Shown: positions 1 through 6,923, counted from the first letter of the stretch. The stretch is DNA of 7,327 nt from JALYSX01 sp036510515 (GCA_036510515.1 DATCDS010000044.1:1-7327); one strand, 5' to 3'. Notes: a model not told the origin generated them from the letters alone. Numbers and translations are program-made.

Positions 1-1
1 G

Positions 2-1174
2 AGCGACCTGCTCGCAGCCTGCGACCGCGCGGGCGAGAAGGTCGGCATCGAGGGCGGCGGTACGCTGCGCGGCATGGGCGCGCCGCCGGCAGCCGACGTG
101 ATCGTGCAGACCACCAAGCTCAAGGCGATACTCTCGCACGAGCACGCCGACCTTACGACCTCGGTGCAAGCCGGCATGACGCTGGGGAAGTTCTTCGATT
201 CGCTGGCGTCCGCCGGCCAGTTCGTGCCGCTCGATGCGCCCCGCCGGCGCGCGGCCACGATCGGCGGAACCTTGGCGGCCGGATGGCTGGGTCCGCGCCG
301 GCACCTCTTCGGGCGCGGTCGCGATTACGTGATCGGCACGCAGATCGTCTTGGCCGATGGAACGATCGCCAAAGCGGGCGGCATGGTCGTGAAGAACGTG
401 ACCGGCTACGACATGAGTAAACTCTACGTCGGCTCGTTCGGCACGCTGGGCGTGCTCACGCAAGCCAACTTCAAGACCTTGCCGATGCCGCCGGGCGCGC
501 GCGCCTTCGTCGCACCGTTGCCGATCCAAACGCGCGCGCGCGCTATCGATCGGTTGCAGGCGCTCTCGATCCCTCCGTCGGCTGCGTTGGTCGTCAACGG
601 TTACGCGCGCGAAATCGACGGCGAGGATGCCGACGACGGCCGATTGGTCGTTCTCATCGAAGGATCTCCAGCGCTCTTGGAACGCGCTACACGCGAACTG
701 CGCTCGGCCTTGGGCAAGGCCGGCGTCCCCGAAACGCGCATCATCGACGCGGGCGCTCGCGACGCGTTCGAGCGAACCCTCGACGCCTACGTTAGCACGG
801 TCGCAGAGCGATCGATCACCTATCGCGTGCTGGGCGATCCCGTCGGGCTCGCGGAGTGCTTGCATGGCGTATGCGCGCTTGCCGAGCGGTTCGAACTCAA
901 GACCGACCTGATCGGCGACGCGATGAATGGGGATGCGATCGTGCGCGTGCGCGACGACAACGATCGGGCATTTTCGTCCAAGATCGAGATGTTCGACGAT
1001 GCCCTGCACGACCTCGAACCACGGGCGATCGTCATCGCGGGCGACGCACCGATGCGCCCCATTCTCAACCTGTGGGGGTCCCCGCCCGCCGCGCTCGCAC
1101 AGATGCGCGCGATCAAAGCGCGCTTCGATCCCAACAACACGCTCAATCCCGGCCGGTTCGTCGGCGGAATCTAA
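2..1174 (+). CDS. glcE: GlcE-like FAD-binding oxidoreductase subunit (5' truncated)
   Basis: This is probably the FAD-binding GlcE subunit of a glycolate (2-hydroxyacid) oxidase, which works with GlcD and the iron-sulfur subunit GlcF to oxidise glycolate to glyoxylate. The frame is open to the left edge, so the true start lies upstream; an ATG at 74 is internal because conserved sequence precedes it. The first visible part has the PCMH-type FAD loop (IEGGGTLRGMG). It is followed by a glycine-rich segment (TIGGTLAAGWLGPRRHLFGRGRD split around 265-330) and the GlcE/GlcD signature KNVTGYDMSKL at about 392-424 with GSFGTLGVLT after it. The C-terminus ARFDPNNTLNPGRF is the usual end of the family. 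About 390 residues are visible, slightly longer than E. coli GlcE. No glcF follows, and glcD could only lie upstream. Family membership is clear; the substrate is inferred, and other FAD-linked hydroxyacid oxidases are possible. Confidence 0.88.
   Translation, partial: SDLLAACDRAGEKVGIEGGGTLRGMGAPPAADVIVQTTKLKAILSHEHADLTTSVQAGMTLGKFFDSLASAGQFVPLDAPRRRAATIGGTLAAGWLGPRRHLFGRGRDYVIGTQIVLADGTIAKAGGMVVKNVTGYDMSKLYVGSFGTLGVLTQANFKTLPMPPGARAFVAPLPIQTRARAIDRLQALSIPPSAALVVNGYAREIDGEDADDGRLVVLIEGSPALLERATRELRSALGKAGVPETRIIDAGARDAFERTLDAYVSTVAERSITYRVLGDPVGLAECLHGVCALAERFELKTDLIGDAMNGDAIVRVRDDNDRAFSSKIEMFDDALHDLEPRAIVIAGDAPMRPILNLWGSPPAALAQMRAIKARFDPNNTLNPGRFVGGI
1163..1168 (+). promoter_or_regulatory. 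Shine-Dalgarno-like site for a TTG start
   Basis: GGCGGA lies inside the last codons of the upstream gene, 8 nt before a TTG at 1177. It is a weak but correctly spaced ribosome site. It supports TTG as the start of the terpene-cyclase-like gene, since the first conserved residues begin at once after it and no in-frame ATG lies nearby. Translation is likely coupled to the upstream gene. Confidence 0.5.
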
Positions 1175-1176
1175 CG

Positions 1177-2244
1177 TTGCTCGAAGAGATTCGCTGGGCC
1201 GTCGCGCGCGTGCTCCGCTCGCCCGCGCGCCTGGCGTTCCTGCTGGCCGACGGTCCGGGTTTTCCGTACGACATCGTTCGCTTCTTGCGGCGCACCGTTC
1301 CCAAAGCCGAAATCGCGCTGGAACGCATCGAGGCGATGGCGCGACGAATCCCCGACGAGCACCTGCGCGCCCAAGCCCTGGCCAGCACGCGTGCCAAAGC
1401 CTACCACGTGGCCGGCGGCTGCGTCTTGGCAACGTTTCTCCCGACCGAGACGGCCCAGCAGTACGTCGATATCGTCGCCCCGCTCGAAACGATTTACGAC
1501 TACCTCGATAACCTCTGCGATCGGCATCCCGACGTCGATGCCGCGGCCTATCCGGTTCTCCACGGCGCGCTCGCCGACGCGTTGAATCCCGACGCCCCGC
1601 TGCGCGATTACTACGCCCTGGGCCCCCGCGGCGACGACGGGGGCTATCTTGCGGCACACGTGCTGGCCACGCAGGCGGGGCTGCGACGCGTGCCGGGCTA
1701 TAGGCCATTGCTCCCGACGTTCGCGCAGGCGGCGGCGTTCTACAGCGATCTACAAAGCTTCAAGCACTTGCAGCCCGGCGTGCGCGAAGCGCAGTGCGTC
1801 GCCTGGTTCGAGCGGCATCGCGCCGAGTTTCCCGACCTGCACTGGTACGAGTTCGCGGCCGCCGCCGGCTCGCAGTTTCAGATCTACGTTCCGCTGTACG
1901 CGCTGCTCGCCGGACGTGCCGCGGCCGCCCGACCCGCCTACGACGCCTACTTCCCGGCAGTCGCCGCGCTCCACGTCTTGCTCGATGCGTTCATCGATCA
2001 AACCGAAGATTGCGAACACGGCGAGTTAAACCTGGCAACCTGCTATCCCAGTTTTGGGGACTTCTGCGCGCGGGCGCGGGTGCTCGCACGGACCGCGCTG
2101 GCTGCCTTTCGAACGCTGCCGCATCCCAACCGTCATCGGTTCTTGCTTCGCGTGATGGCGCTTTTCTACCTGACCCATCCAAAAGTGCAGAGTCAGGGTC
2201 TAGACGCAGCGGCCCTTCGCCTGTTGGACGCGTTTTCGGACTAG
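1177..2244 (+). CDS. DUF2600 / YtpB-like tetraprenyl-beta-curcumene synthase family protein
   Basis: The protein is about 355 residues, close to B. subtilis YtpB, the founding tetraprenyl-beta-curcumene synthase, which cyclises a C35 prenyl diphosphate to a sesquarterpene precursor. Visible family hallmarks are RIPDEHLRAQALASTRAKAYH with a following GG near residues 50-75, the aspartate-rich DYLDNLCD at 108-115 (candidate metal/diphosphate ligands D108, D111, D115), HWYEFAAAAGSQ in the middle, and a second acidic stretch FIDQTEDCEHGELN at 272-285. HPKVQSQGLD lies near the C-terminus. No signal peptide is evident, so it should be cytosolic or membrane-associated. The start is taken as TTG, only 2 nt after the glcE stop, with a weak GGCGGA site 8 nt upstream. 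A longer in-frame reading from 856 would run through glcE and is not credible. Family is confident; the exact substrate (C35 or another chain length) and product are not shown. No prenyl synthase or squalene-hopene cyclase gene is in the window. Confidence 0.88.
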   Translation: MLEEIRWAVARVLRSPARLAFLLADGPGFPYDIVRFLRRTVPKAEIALERIEAMARRIPDEHLRAQALASTRAKAYHVAGGCVLATFLPTETAQQYVDIVAPLETIYDYLDNLCDRHPDVDAAAYPVLHGALADALNPDAPLRDYYALGPRGDDGGYLAAHVLATQAGLRRVPGYRPLLPTFAQAAAFYSDLQSFKHLQPGVREAQCVAWFERHRAEFPDLHWYEFAAAAGSQFQIYVPLYALLAGRAAAARPAYDAYFPAVAALHVLLDAFIDQTEDCEHGELNLATCYPSFGDFCARARVLARTALAAFRTLPHPNRHRFLLRVMALFYLTHPKVQSQGLDAAALRLLDAFSD

Positions 2245-2265
2245 CAGGAATTCGAGGGCAATCGC

Positions 2266-2270
2266 GAAGG
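2266..2270 (+). promoter_or_regulatory. Ribosome binding site of pepP
   Basis: GAAGG sits 7 nt before the ATG at 2278, in the 33-nt gap after the terpene-cyclase-like gene. No promoter-like -35/-10 pair is visible in this gap, which favours read-through from upstream. Confidence 0.6.
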
Positions 2271-2277
2271 TTCGTGC

Positions 2278-3597
2278 ATGCAGCCATACGCCCGACGCCG
2301 CGCAGCACTTCTCCGAGCACTTGCCGGCGGCGCCGCCATCATTCCGGGAGCCCGCCAAGTAGCGCGCAGCAACGACACGGACTTTCCGTTTCGACAGAAC
2401 TCCGACTTCTATTATCTGACCGGATTCGACGAGCCCGATGCGGTCCTGTTGCTTCTTCCCGAGCAGGCCAAGCATCGCGTCGTCCTGTTCGTGCGCGAGC
2501 TCGATCGCACCCAAGAGCTGTGGAACGGGAAGCGGCTGGGAACGCAGGCCGCGCCGATTCTCTTGGGCGTCGATGTCGCGCATCCGATCGGCGAACTGGA
2601 AGTACGGTTGTCCGATTACCTCGTCGGTGCCACGACCGTACACTATCGCTTCGGTGAATCCGAAACGTTCGATCGGACGGTCTTGGGCGCGGTCGCGGAG
2701 GCCGGAAGCAAGACGCGCCGCTCGGGCCGCGCGCCCGAGCGTTACAACGACCCGGGAATGCTGTTGCACGCGATGCGCGCGATCAAAGACCCCGAAGAGC
2801 TGGCCATCATGCGCCGCGCCGCCCAAGCGACGCAGCGCGGGCACCTGGCGGCGATGCGCGCCACGCGTCCGGGCGTACACGAATACGAGATCGAAGCGAT
2901 CATGGAATGCGAGTTCGCGCTCGCGGGCGCGCGCAGTCCGGCGTACGAGTCGATCGTCGGCAGCGGCGATAACGCGACGATCCTGCATTATATCACCAAT
3001 CGCGACCTCCTGCGCGACGGCCAACTGCTGCTCGTCGACGCTGCCGCCGAGATCGACTGCTATACGACCGACGTCACCCGCACGTGGGCGGTCAGCGGCC
3101 GCTTCACCGCCGAGCAACGCGCGATCTACGAGATCGTGCTGGCCGCCCAAAAAGCCGGCATCGCACAGGTGCGTCCCGGCAACCCGCAACGCGCTTTCGG
3201 CAACGCGTGTTTGCGCGTCATCGTCGAGGGCCTGATCGAGATCGGACTGCTGCACGGCAGTGCGGACGAGAACATCGAGGCCGAAAAATATCGCGACTTC
3301 TACATGCACGGCGCAGGGCATTGGCTGGGCCTCGACGTGCACGACGTCGGTCGCTATCGCGACGACGACGACGAACCGGTTCTCCTGCAAGCCGGAATGG
3401 TGACCACCGTCGAGCCGGGCATCTACGTGCACCGCGATCTCGCCTGCGACGAGCGCTTCAAGGGGATCGGGGTCCGCATCGAGGACGACATCGTCGTCAC
3501 GGCCGACGGCAACGAGAATTTGACCCAGGCGATTCCCAAAGAAATCGACGAGATCGAAGCGGTCGTCGGCTCCGCGGCGCATGCAATCAGCCCGTAG
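2278..3597 (+). CDS. pepP: Xaa-Pro aminopeptidase (PepP, M24B family)
   Basis: This 439-residue metallopeptidase should remove an N-terminal residue that precedes proline, using two metal ions (typically Mn) in the cytosol. The N-terminal part (about 1-130) is an AMP_N domain containing FPFRQNSDFYYLTGFDEPDA. The C-terminal pita-bread M24 domain (about 160-430) has all five metal ligands in order: D254 in LLVDAAAE, D265 in TTDVTRTW, H348 in HGAGHWLGLDVHDVG, E379 in TVEPGIY and E402 in GVRIEDDI. The spacing 254/265/348 matches E. coli PepP 260/271/354, and an acidic run DDDDE just before E379 accounts for a two-residue insertion. Length is normal for the family. The ATG has a GAAGG site 7 nt upstream. 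It sits 33 nt after the previous gene and 16 nt before the next, so co-transcription is likely. No truncation or missing catalytic residue is seen. Confidence 0.95.
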   Translation: MQPYARRRAALLRALAGGAAIIPGARQVARSNDTDFPFRQNSDFYYLTGFDEPDAVLLLLPEQAKHRVVLFVRELDRTQELWNGKRLGTQAAPILLGVDVAHPIGELEVRLSDYLVGATTVHYRFGESETFDRTVLGAVAEAGSKTRRSGRAPERYNDPGMLLHAMRAIKDPEELAIMRRAAQATQRGHLAAMRATRPGVHEYEIEAIMECEFALAGARSPAYESIVGSGDNATILHYITNRDLLRDGQLLLVDAAAEIDCYTTDVTRTWAVSGRFTAEQRAIYEIVLAAQKAGIAQVRPGNPQRAFGNACLRVIVEGLIEIGLLHGSADENIEAEKYRDFYMHGAGHWLGLDVHDVGRYRDDDDEPVLLQAGMVTTVEPGIYVHRDLACDERFKGIGVRIEDDIVVTADGNENLTQAIPKEIDEIEAVVGSAAHAISP

Positions 3598-3602
3598 CGG
3601 GT

Positions 3603-3608
3603 AAGGGG
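3603..3608 (+). promoter_or_regulatory. Ribosome binding site of the epimerase gene
   Basis: AAGGGG lies 5 nt before the ATG at 3614, in the 16-nt gap after pepP. It supports this ATG as the start. Confidence 0.6.
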
Positions 3609-3613
3609 CCCTC

Positions 3614-4459
3614 ATGCGCGTCTTGGTAGTAGGTGCTTCGGGCTTTATCGGCAAGCATCTGGTCGCCGCGCTATCGGCCCGCGGCGACGATGTCGGGACC
3701 GCCTCCCTGCGCGATCCCGAAGCCGCAGCCCGCATGGCCGACGGCTACGACGCGATCGTCAACCTGGCCGGATCCAACGTCGCTCAAAAGTGGACCAAGG
3801 AATCCAAACGCGAGATGCTCGAGAGCCGCACGGAAGCGCCGCGGCGCTTTATCATCGCGCTGGGCGGCCTGCAGCATCACCCACGCGCGTATGTTTCGGC
3901 GAGCGCTGTGGGCTATTACGGCATGAGCGAGAGCGCGACGTTCGTGGAATCCAGCCCGCCCGGAGACGACTTTCTCGCCGACATCTGCGTGCGCTGGGAA
4001 GCCGAAGCGCGCCGCGCGCAAGATCTCGGCCTGCGCGTCGCAATCGTACGCACCGGGATTGCATTGGGACGCGACGGCGGCGCGTTAGCTAAAATCGTGC
4101 CGCCCTTCTCCGCGGGCTTGGGCGGAAAGATCGGTACCGGCAAGCAGTGGTTTTCATGGGTGCACGTCGACGACGTCGTCGGCATCTACCTGCTCGCGCT
4201 CGACGGTGCCGACGGAACGCTCAACGCCAGCGCGCCGCATCCGGTCACCAACGCGGAGTTCACCAAGGCCCTGGGCTCGCTCTTGCATCGGCCGACGCTG
4301 CTGCCGACGCCGACGTTCGCGCTGCGCGCGATGCTAGGCGAGGGCATCGTCGCCGTCACCCAAGGCCAAAGAGTCCTCCCCAAACGCACGCAGGCCTTAG
4401 GCTACGCCTTCAAATATCCCAAGCTAGAGGGCGCCCTGCAAGAGATACTGTCGAAGTAG
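3614..4459 (+). CDS. TIGR01777 family SDR epimerase (YfcH-like)
   Basis: This 281-residue protein belongs to the extended short-chain dehydrogenase/reductase group usually annotated as NAD-dependent epimerase/dehydratase of the TIGR01777 (YfcH/SulA-like) family, whose substrate is generally unknown. The Rossmann dinucleotide loop GASGFIG is at residues 7-13. SASAVGYYG at 95-103 is the family's active-site strand; as in YfcH it lacks the lysine of a classical YxxxK motif. DFLADICVRWEAEA (about 109-122), RTGIALGRDGGAL (about 136-148) and QWFSWVHVDDVV (about 168-179) follow. The C-terminal DUF1731 region ends with QGQRVLPKRTQALGYAFKYPKLEGAL (about 240-275). It is a little shorter than typical ~295-residue members but complete. 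It is the last gene of the plus-strand cluster and ends 4 nt from the tail of trxB. Family call is secure; the metabolic role is open. Confidence 0.93.
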   Translation: MRVLVVGASGFIGKHLVAALSARGDDVGTASLRDPEAAARMADGYDAIVNLAGSNVAQKWTKESKREMLESRTEAPRRFIIALGGLQHHPRAYVSASAVGYYGMSESATFVESSPPGDDFLADICVRWEAEARRAQDLGLRVAIVRTGIALGRDGGALAKIVPPFSAGLGGKIGTGKQWFSWVHVDDVVGIYLLALDGADGTLNASAPHPVTNAEFTKALGSLLHRPTLLPTPTFALRAMLGEGIVAVTQGQRVLPKRTQALGYAFKYPKLEGALQEILSK

Positions 4460-4463
4460 TTTT

Positions 4464-5399
4464 TTACGTCGGGACCGTCATCGAGAACTCTAGGGCTTCG
4501 AGGTGCTTTTCGGCGTCCATGGCGGCCTTGCAGCCCGAGCCTGCGGCGGTGATCGCTTGTTTGTAGCGCAGATCGTTCACGTCGCCGGCAACGAAGACGC
4601 CTTCGACGTTGGTGGTCGTTCCGTCGACCGAGGCGATGTAGCCCGCAGCATCCAGATCGATCTGGCCCTTGAAGATCGCGGTGTTGGGCGTGTGGCCGAT
4701 CGCGATGAACATCGCGTCGGCATCGAAATCGAACACGCTGCCGTCGTTGAGGTTCCGCAACCGCAAGCCCGTCATCGTCGTATCGCCCAGCACTTCGTCG
4801 ACGACGGTGTTCCAGATGAAATCGATCTTTTCGTGTCCGTGGGCGCGGGCGGCCATGATTTTGCTCGCGCGCAAGGAGTCGCGGCGATGGATGACCGTCA
4901 CCTTGTGACCGAAGCGCGTGAGGAAGAGCGCTTCTTCCATCGCCGAGTCGCCGCCGCCGATCACGACGATGTGCTTGCCGCGAAAGAACGCGCCGTCGCA
5001 GGTCGCGCAGGTCGAAACGCCGCGGCCGCGCAGCTTCCCTTCGCCCGGAACGTCTAACCAGCGCGCGCTCGCGCCGGTCGCGACGATCACGGTCTTGGCC
5101 ACGTATTCGCCGTCGGCGGTGCGTACGATCAACGGGTTTCCGCGAAAGTCGACCTCGGTGACGTCGACGTTTTCGATCCGAGCGCCGAAGCGTTCGGCCT
5201 GTTCGCGGAACGCGATCATCAGGTCGGGACCCATGATCCCGTTGGGAAAGCCCGGGTAGTTCTCGACCTCGGTCGTGAGCATCAGCTGTCCGCCATACAT
5301 GCCCCCGGCCAGCACCAGCGGCTCGAGGTTCGCCCGAGCGGCATAGACGGCGGCGGTCAGCCCCGCGGGGCCCGAACCGATGATGATCACGCGTTCCAT
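4464..5399 (-). CDS. trxB: Thioredoxin-disulfide reductase
   Basis: This is the low-molecular-weight thioredoxin reductase: an FAD enzyme that passes electrons from NADPH to thioredoxin in the cytosol. The 311-residue length is normal. Seen in order: FAD loop GSGPAGLTAAVYAARA (about 8-23), GGQLMLTTEVENYPGFP (about 36-52), the redox-active CATC at C131/C134 followed by D135, NADPH loop GGGDSAMEEA (148-157), HRRDSLRASK (171-180) whose arginines favour NADPH, and the C-terminal FAD motif GDVND (272-276) with AAGSGCKAAMDAEKHL (about 285-300). A GAAGG site (5407-5411 on the minus strand) lies 7 nt upstream of the ATG. The gene faces the epimerase tail-to-tail with a 4-nt gap and diverges from the HTH-MBL gene across 83 nt. 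All catalytic residues are present. Confidence 0.97.
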   Translation of the reverse strand: MERVIIIGSGPAGLTAAVYAARANLEPLVLAGGMYGGQLMLTTEVENYPGFPNGIMGPDLMIAFREQAERFGARIENVDVTEVDFRGNPLIVRTADGEYVAKTVIVATGASARWLDVPGEGKLRGRGVSTCATCDGAFFRGKHIVVIGGGDSAMEEALFLTRFGHKVTVIHRRDSLRASKIMAARAHGHEKIDFIWNTVVDEVLGDTTMTGLRLRNLNDGSVFDFDADAMFIAIGHTPNTAIFKGQIDLDAAGYIASVDGTTTNVEGVFVAGDVNDLRYKQAITAAGSGCKAAMDAEKHLEALEFSMTVPT

Positions 5400-5482
5400 G
5401 GTCCAGCCTTCAACAGCCGCGTCGGGCGCTCCGGTTGCATCGTCGCGAAGGGCTTGCGCGCGCGCGTGGGAAGGTAGCGCGC
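5400..5482. promoter_or_regulatory. Divergent intergenic region between trxB and the HTH-MBL gene
   Basis: This 83-nt space must carry promoter signals for both genes unless they are read from farther away. It holds a ribosome site for each: GAAGG for trxB at 5407-5411 (minus strand) and GGGAAGG at 5468-5474 (plus strand). It is very GC-rich and includes an alternating purine-pyrimidine run at 5456-5468. I could not pick out a convincing sigma-70-type -35/-10 pair on either strand, so the call rests on gene arrangement. Confidence 0.45.
5468..5474 (+). promoter_or_regulatory. Ribosome binding site deciding the HTH-MBL start
   Basis: GGGAAGG lies 8 nt before the ATG at 5483. An in-frame ATG at 5435 has no comparable site and would add a basic 16-residue stretch of low-complexity type, so 5483 is preferred. 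Confidence 0.65.
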
Positions 5483-6319
5483 ATGAGCGCTTGGCAGAAA
5501 ATTCCGCTCGAAGACGAATTCGGTGACAACCTGCGTAAGGCGATGCTGGGAACCGGCACCGATGCCGCGCGGTTGGGCCGCGCGACCGGCCTGCCGCCGG
5601 AGCAGATCGCCGCCTGGACTGCCTACGACGGCAGACCCGACGAGGCGACGGCGCGCGCGCTCGCGACGGTCCTGCATTTGGACCCGCAACGTATGGCCGA
5701 CAGCGCCGCCGATCGCTGGTATCCGCCCGAGATCGCGCCGTCGCAGGTGCGCCGCCATTTTCAAAAGCCGCATCCCAGCAACGGGTACGTCTTCTTCCAC
5801 GAAGATCGAGGCGCCGCGCTGATCGATCCCGCAGGCGATCCCACCAACCTGCTGCGCGTGCTGCACGAGGGTGCCTACGATCTGCAATACCTCCTCATCA
5901 CGCACAAGCACGCCGATCACTGCGATGCGACCGCGGCGGTGAGCACCGCCTTCCCCAACGCGAAGATCGTGATGCACGCAACCGATGCTCCGGCGATCGG
6001 ACGGCTCGCATCGCGTGCGCTGAACGTCGCCGACGGTCAGACGCTGCCCTTCGGCGATGCCACGATTCGCGTGCTGCACACGCCCGGTCACACCGATGGC
6101 TCCATGTGCTTCTCGATCGATACGACGGTCTTTACCGGCGATACGCTCTTCGCCGGCTCGGTCGGCGGCGCGTTCGGCCACGCGAGCACGTACGCCGACA
6201 TTCTGCAGGGCATCCGCACGCGTCTCTTCGCCCTTCCCGGCGACACCGCCGTCATGCCAGGCCACGGCCCGCCCACGACGATCGCGCTGGAGAAACGCCA
6301 CAATCCCTTCTTTCCGTGA
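5483..6319 (+). CDS. HTH domain-MBL fold metallohydrolase fusion (glyoxalase II / persulfide dioxygenase-like)
   Basis: The 278-residue protein has two parts. Residues about 13-75 read like a Cro/C1-type helix-turn-helix: GDNLRKAMLGTGTDAARL, then ATGLPPEQIAAW, a GRPDEATARALATVLHLDP segment and RM. Residues about 90-278 form a metallo-beta-lactamase fold with a full two-metal ligand set: HKHADH at 141-146 (H141, H143, D145, H146), H203 in HTPGHTDGS, D220 in FTGDTLFAGSVGGAFGH, and H261 in MPGHGPPTT. This layout fits glyoxalase II-like thioester hydrolases and ETHE1-type persulfide dioxygenases; the substrate cannot be chosen from sequence. No signal peptide is seen, so it is probably cytosolic. 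It is divergent from trxB, which would fit a thiol-related job, but that is inference. The HTH segment may bind DNA or may be only a structural helical cap. The start at 5483 has a strong GGGAAGG site. Confidence 0.88.
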   Translation: MSAWQKIPLEDEFGDNLRKAMLGTGTDAARLGRATGLPPEQIAAWTAYDGRPDEATARALATVLHLDPQRMADSAADRWYPPEIAPSQVRRHFQKPHPSNGYVFFHEDRGAALIDPAGDPTNLLRVLHEGAYDLQYLLITHKHADHCDATAAVSTAFPNAKIVMHATDAPAIGRLASRALNVADGQTLPFGDATIRVLHTPGHTDGSMCFSIDTTVFTGDTLFAGSVGGAFGHASTYADILQGIRTRLFALPGDTAVMPGHGPPTTIALEKRHNPFFP

Positions 6320-6385
6320 CCATGCAAGTGCGGTGCCGTCCAAGGCCCTAGAGAAAGTAGCTGGATGGCTAGAGACATCGCTGAC

Positions 6386-6913
6386 CTACCAGCCCGGCGT
6401 GCCGGCAGTGCAGGACAAAGCAGTCCCGAAAATCTCGATCTTGCCATGTGTTGCGGCGTTTGGAGGTATCACTAGCAAAAACGCCGTGTACGGATGTCGA
6501 AGAGCAACGACGGTGGTCCACGCTCGTTCTTGGTTCCCCGAGTTGCGAATCACGATCGGTGGGACCTCGTTAAATCGCGGACCGTTGAACCTACCGTTCG
6601 GCGCCCCCTCTACTGAAAGATTCGCGTCGGCCCCCGGCTCAGCTAGTATGTCCAGGACGATTGCGCAATAGTTCTTCGTAACATAGAAGCCGCCGTGTGT
6701 CTTCTCTTCGGTGTTCGGGAATCTCGAATCATCGGCGAAAATATCGATTGCCCCTTCTGCCTTAAGATCATGCGTGACAGGGAAAGGCTGGGGTGGCGGA
6801 ATGTCAGCGAGTAGGGGTTGTTCGAACGAAGCGACCATCGCCCCAAGTATGAGGGCGTAGATGGCTCTCTGAAACAGGCCCCGGGCACGTACTTTCTTCT
6901 TAGTGATGAACAT
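6386..6913 (-). CDS. Predicted exported protein of unknown function
   Basis: I do not recognise this 175-residue protein. The N-terminus looks like a signal peptide: basic residues KKKVRARG at about 5-12, a hydrophobic core at about 17-28 and a possible cleavage after LLA (A36) before the proline-rich DIPPPQPFPV. The mature part is about 139 residues, alternates polar and beta-strand-like stretches, and has two cysteines (C83, C168) that could pair outside the cytoplasm. The ATG at 6911-6913 is chosen over an upstream ATG at 6983-6985 because a promoter-like -10 covers the upstream one, and because a GGAG lies 10 nt before the chosen ATG. G+C is about 55% over 6421-6900, clearly below the flanks, and GATC words are few, which suggests a different origin. 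It is convergent with the MBL gene (66-nt gap) and lies downstream of an ABC exporter subunit gene on the same strand, though it appears to have its own promoter. That it is a real gene is likely but rests on ORF length, signal peptide and promoter only. Confidence 0.68.
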   Translation of the reverse strand: MFITKKKVRARGLFQRAIYALILGAMVASFEQPLLADIPPPQPFPVTHDLKAEGAIDIFADDSRFPNTEEKTHGGFYVTKNYCAIVLDILAEPGADANLSVEGAPNGRFNGPRFNEVPPIVIRNSGNQERAWTTVVALRHPYTAFLLVIPPNAATHGKIEIFGTALSCTAGTPGW

Positions 6914-6923
6914 TTCTGCTGGA

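Noticed and set aside
530..543. Alternating CG tract (and a similar one at 5456-5468) that could form Z-DNA
   Set aside because: Such short tracts are expected by chance in GC-rich coding sequence; no functional link is visible.
856..1176. N-terminal extension of the DUF2600 protein from an ATG at 856
   Set aside because: It would overlap 319 bases of glcE in another frame, and the added residues are arginine-rich and unlike the family.
2200..3735. Long open frame (about 511 codons) on the minus strand across pepP
   Set aside because: It is antisense to a gene with all catalytic motifs, is rich in Arg/Ala/Asp as expected for a GC-rich shadow frame, and shows no recognisable domain.
5435..5482. 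Upstream ATG for the HTH-MBL protein
   Set aside because: There is no ribosome site before it, while a strong GGGAAGG precedes the ATG at 5483.
5387..6343. Minus-strand open frame of about 318 codons across the HTH-MBL gene
   Set aside because: It is antisense to a complete metal-ligand set, overlaps the trxB start, and has shadow-frame composition.
6348..6375. Direct repeat CTAGAGA at 6348-6354 and 6369-6375
   Set aside because: Two 7-base copies are too short to support a mobile-element or attachment-site claim.
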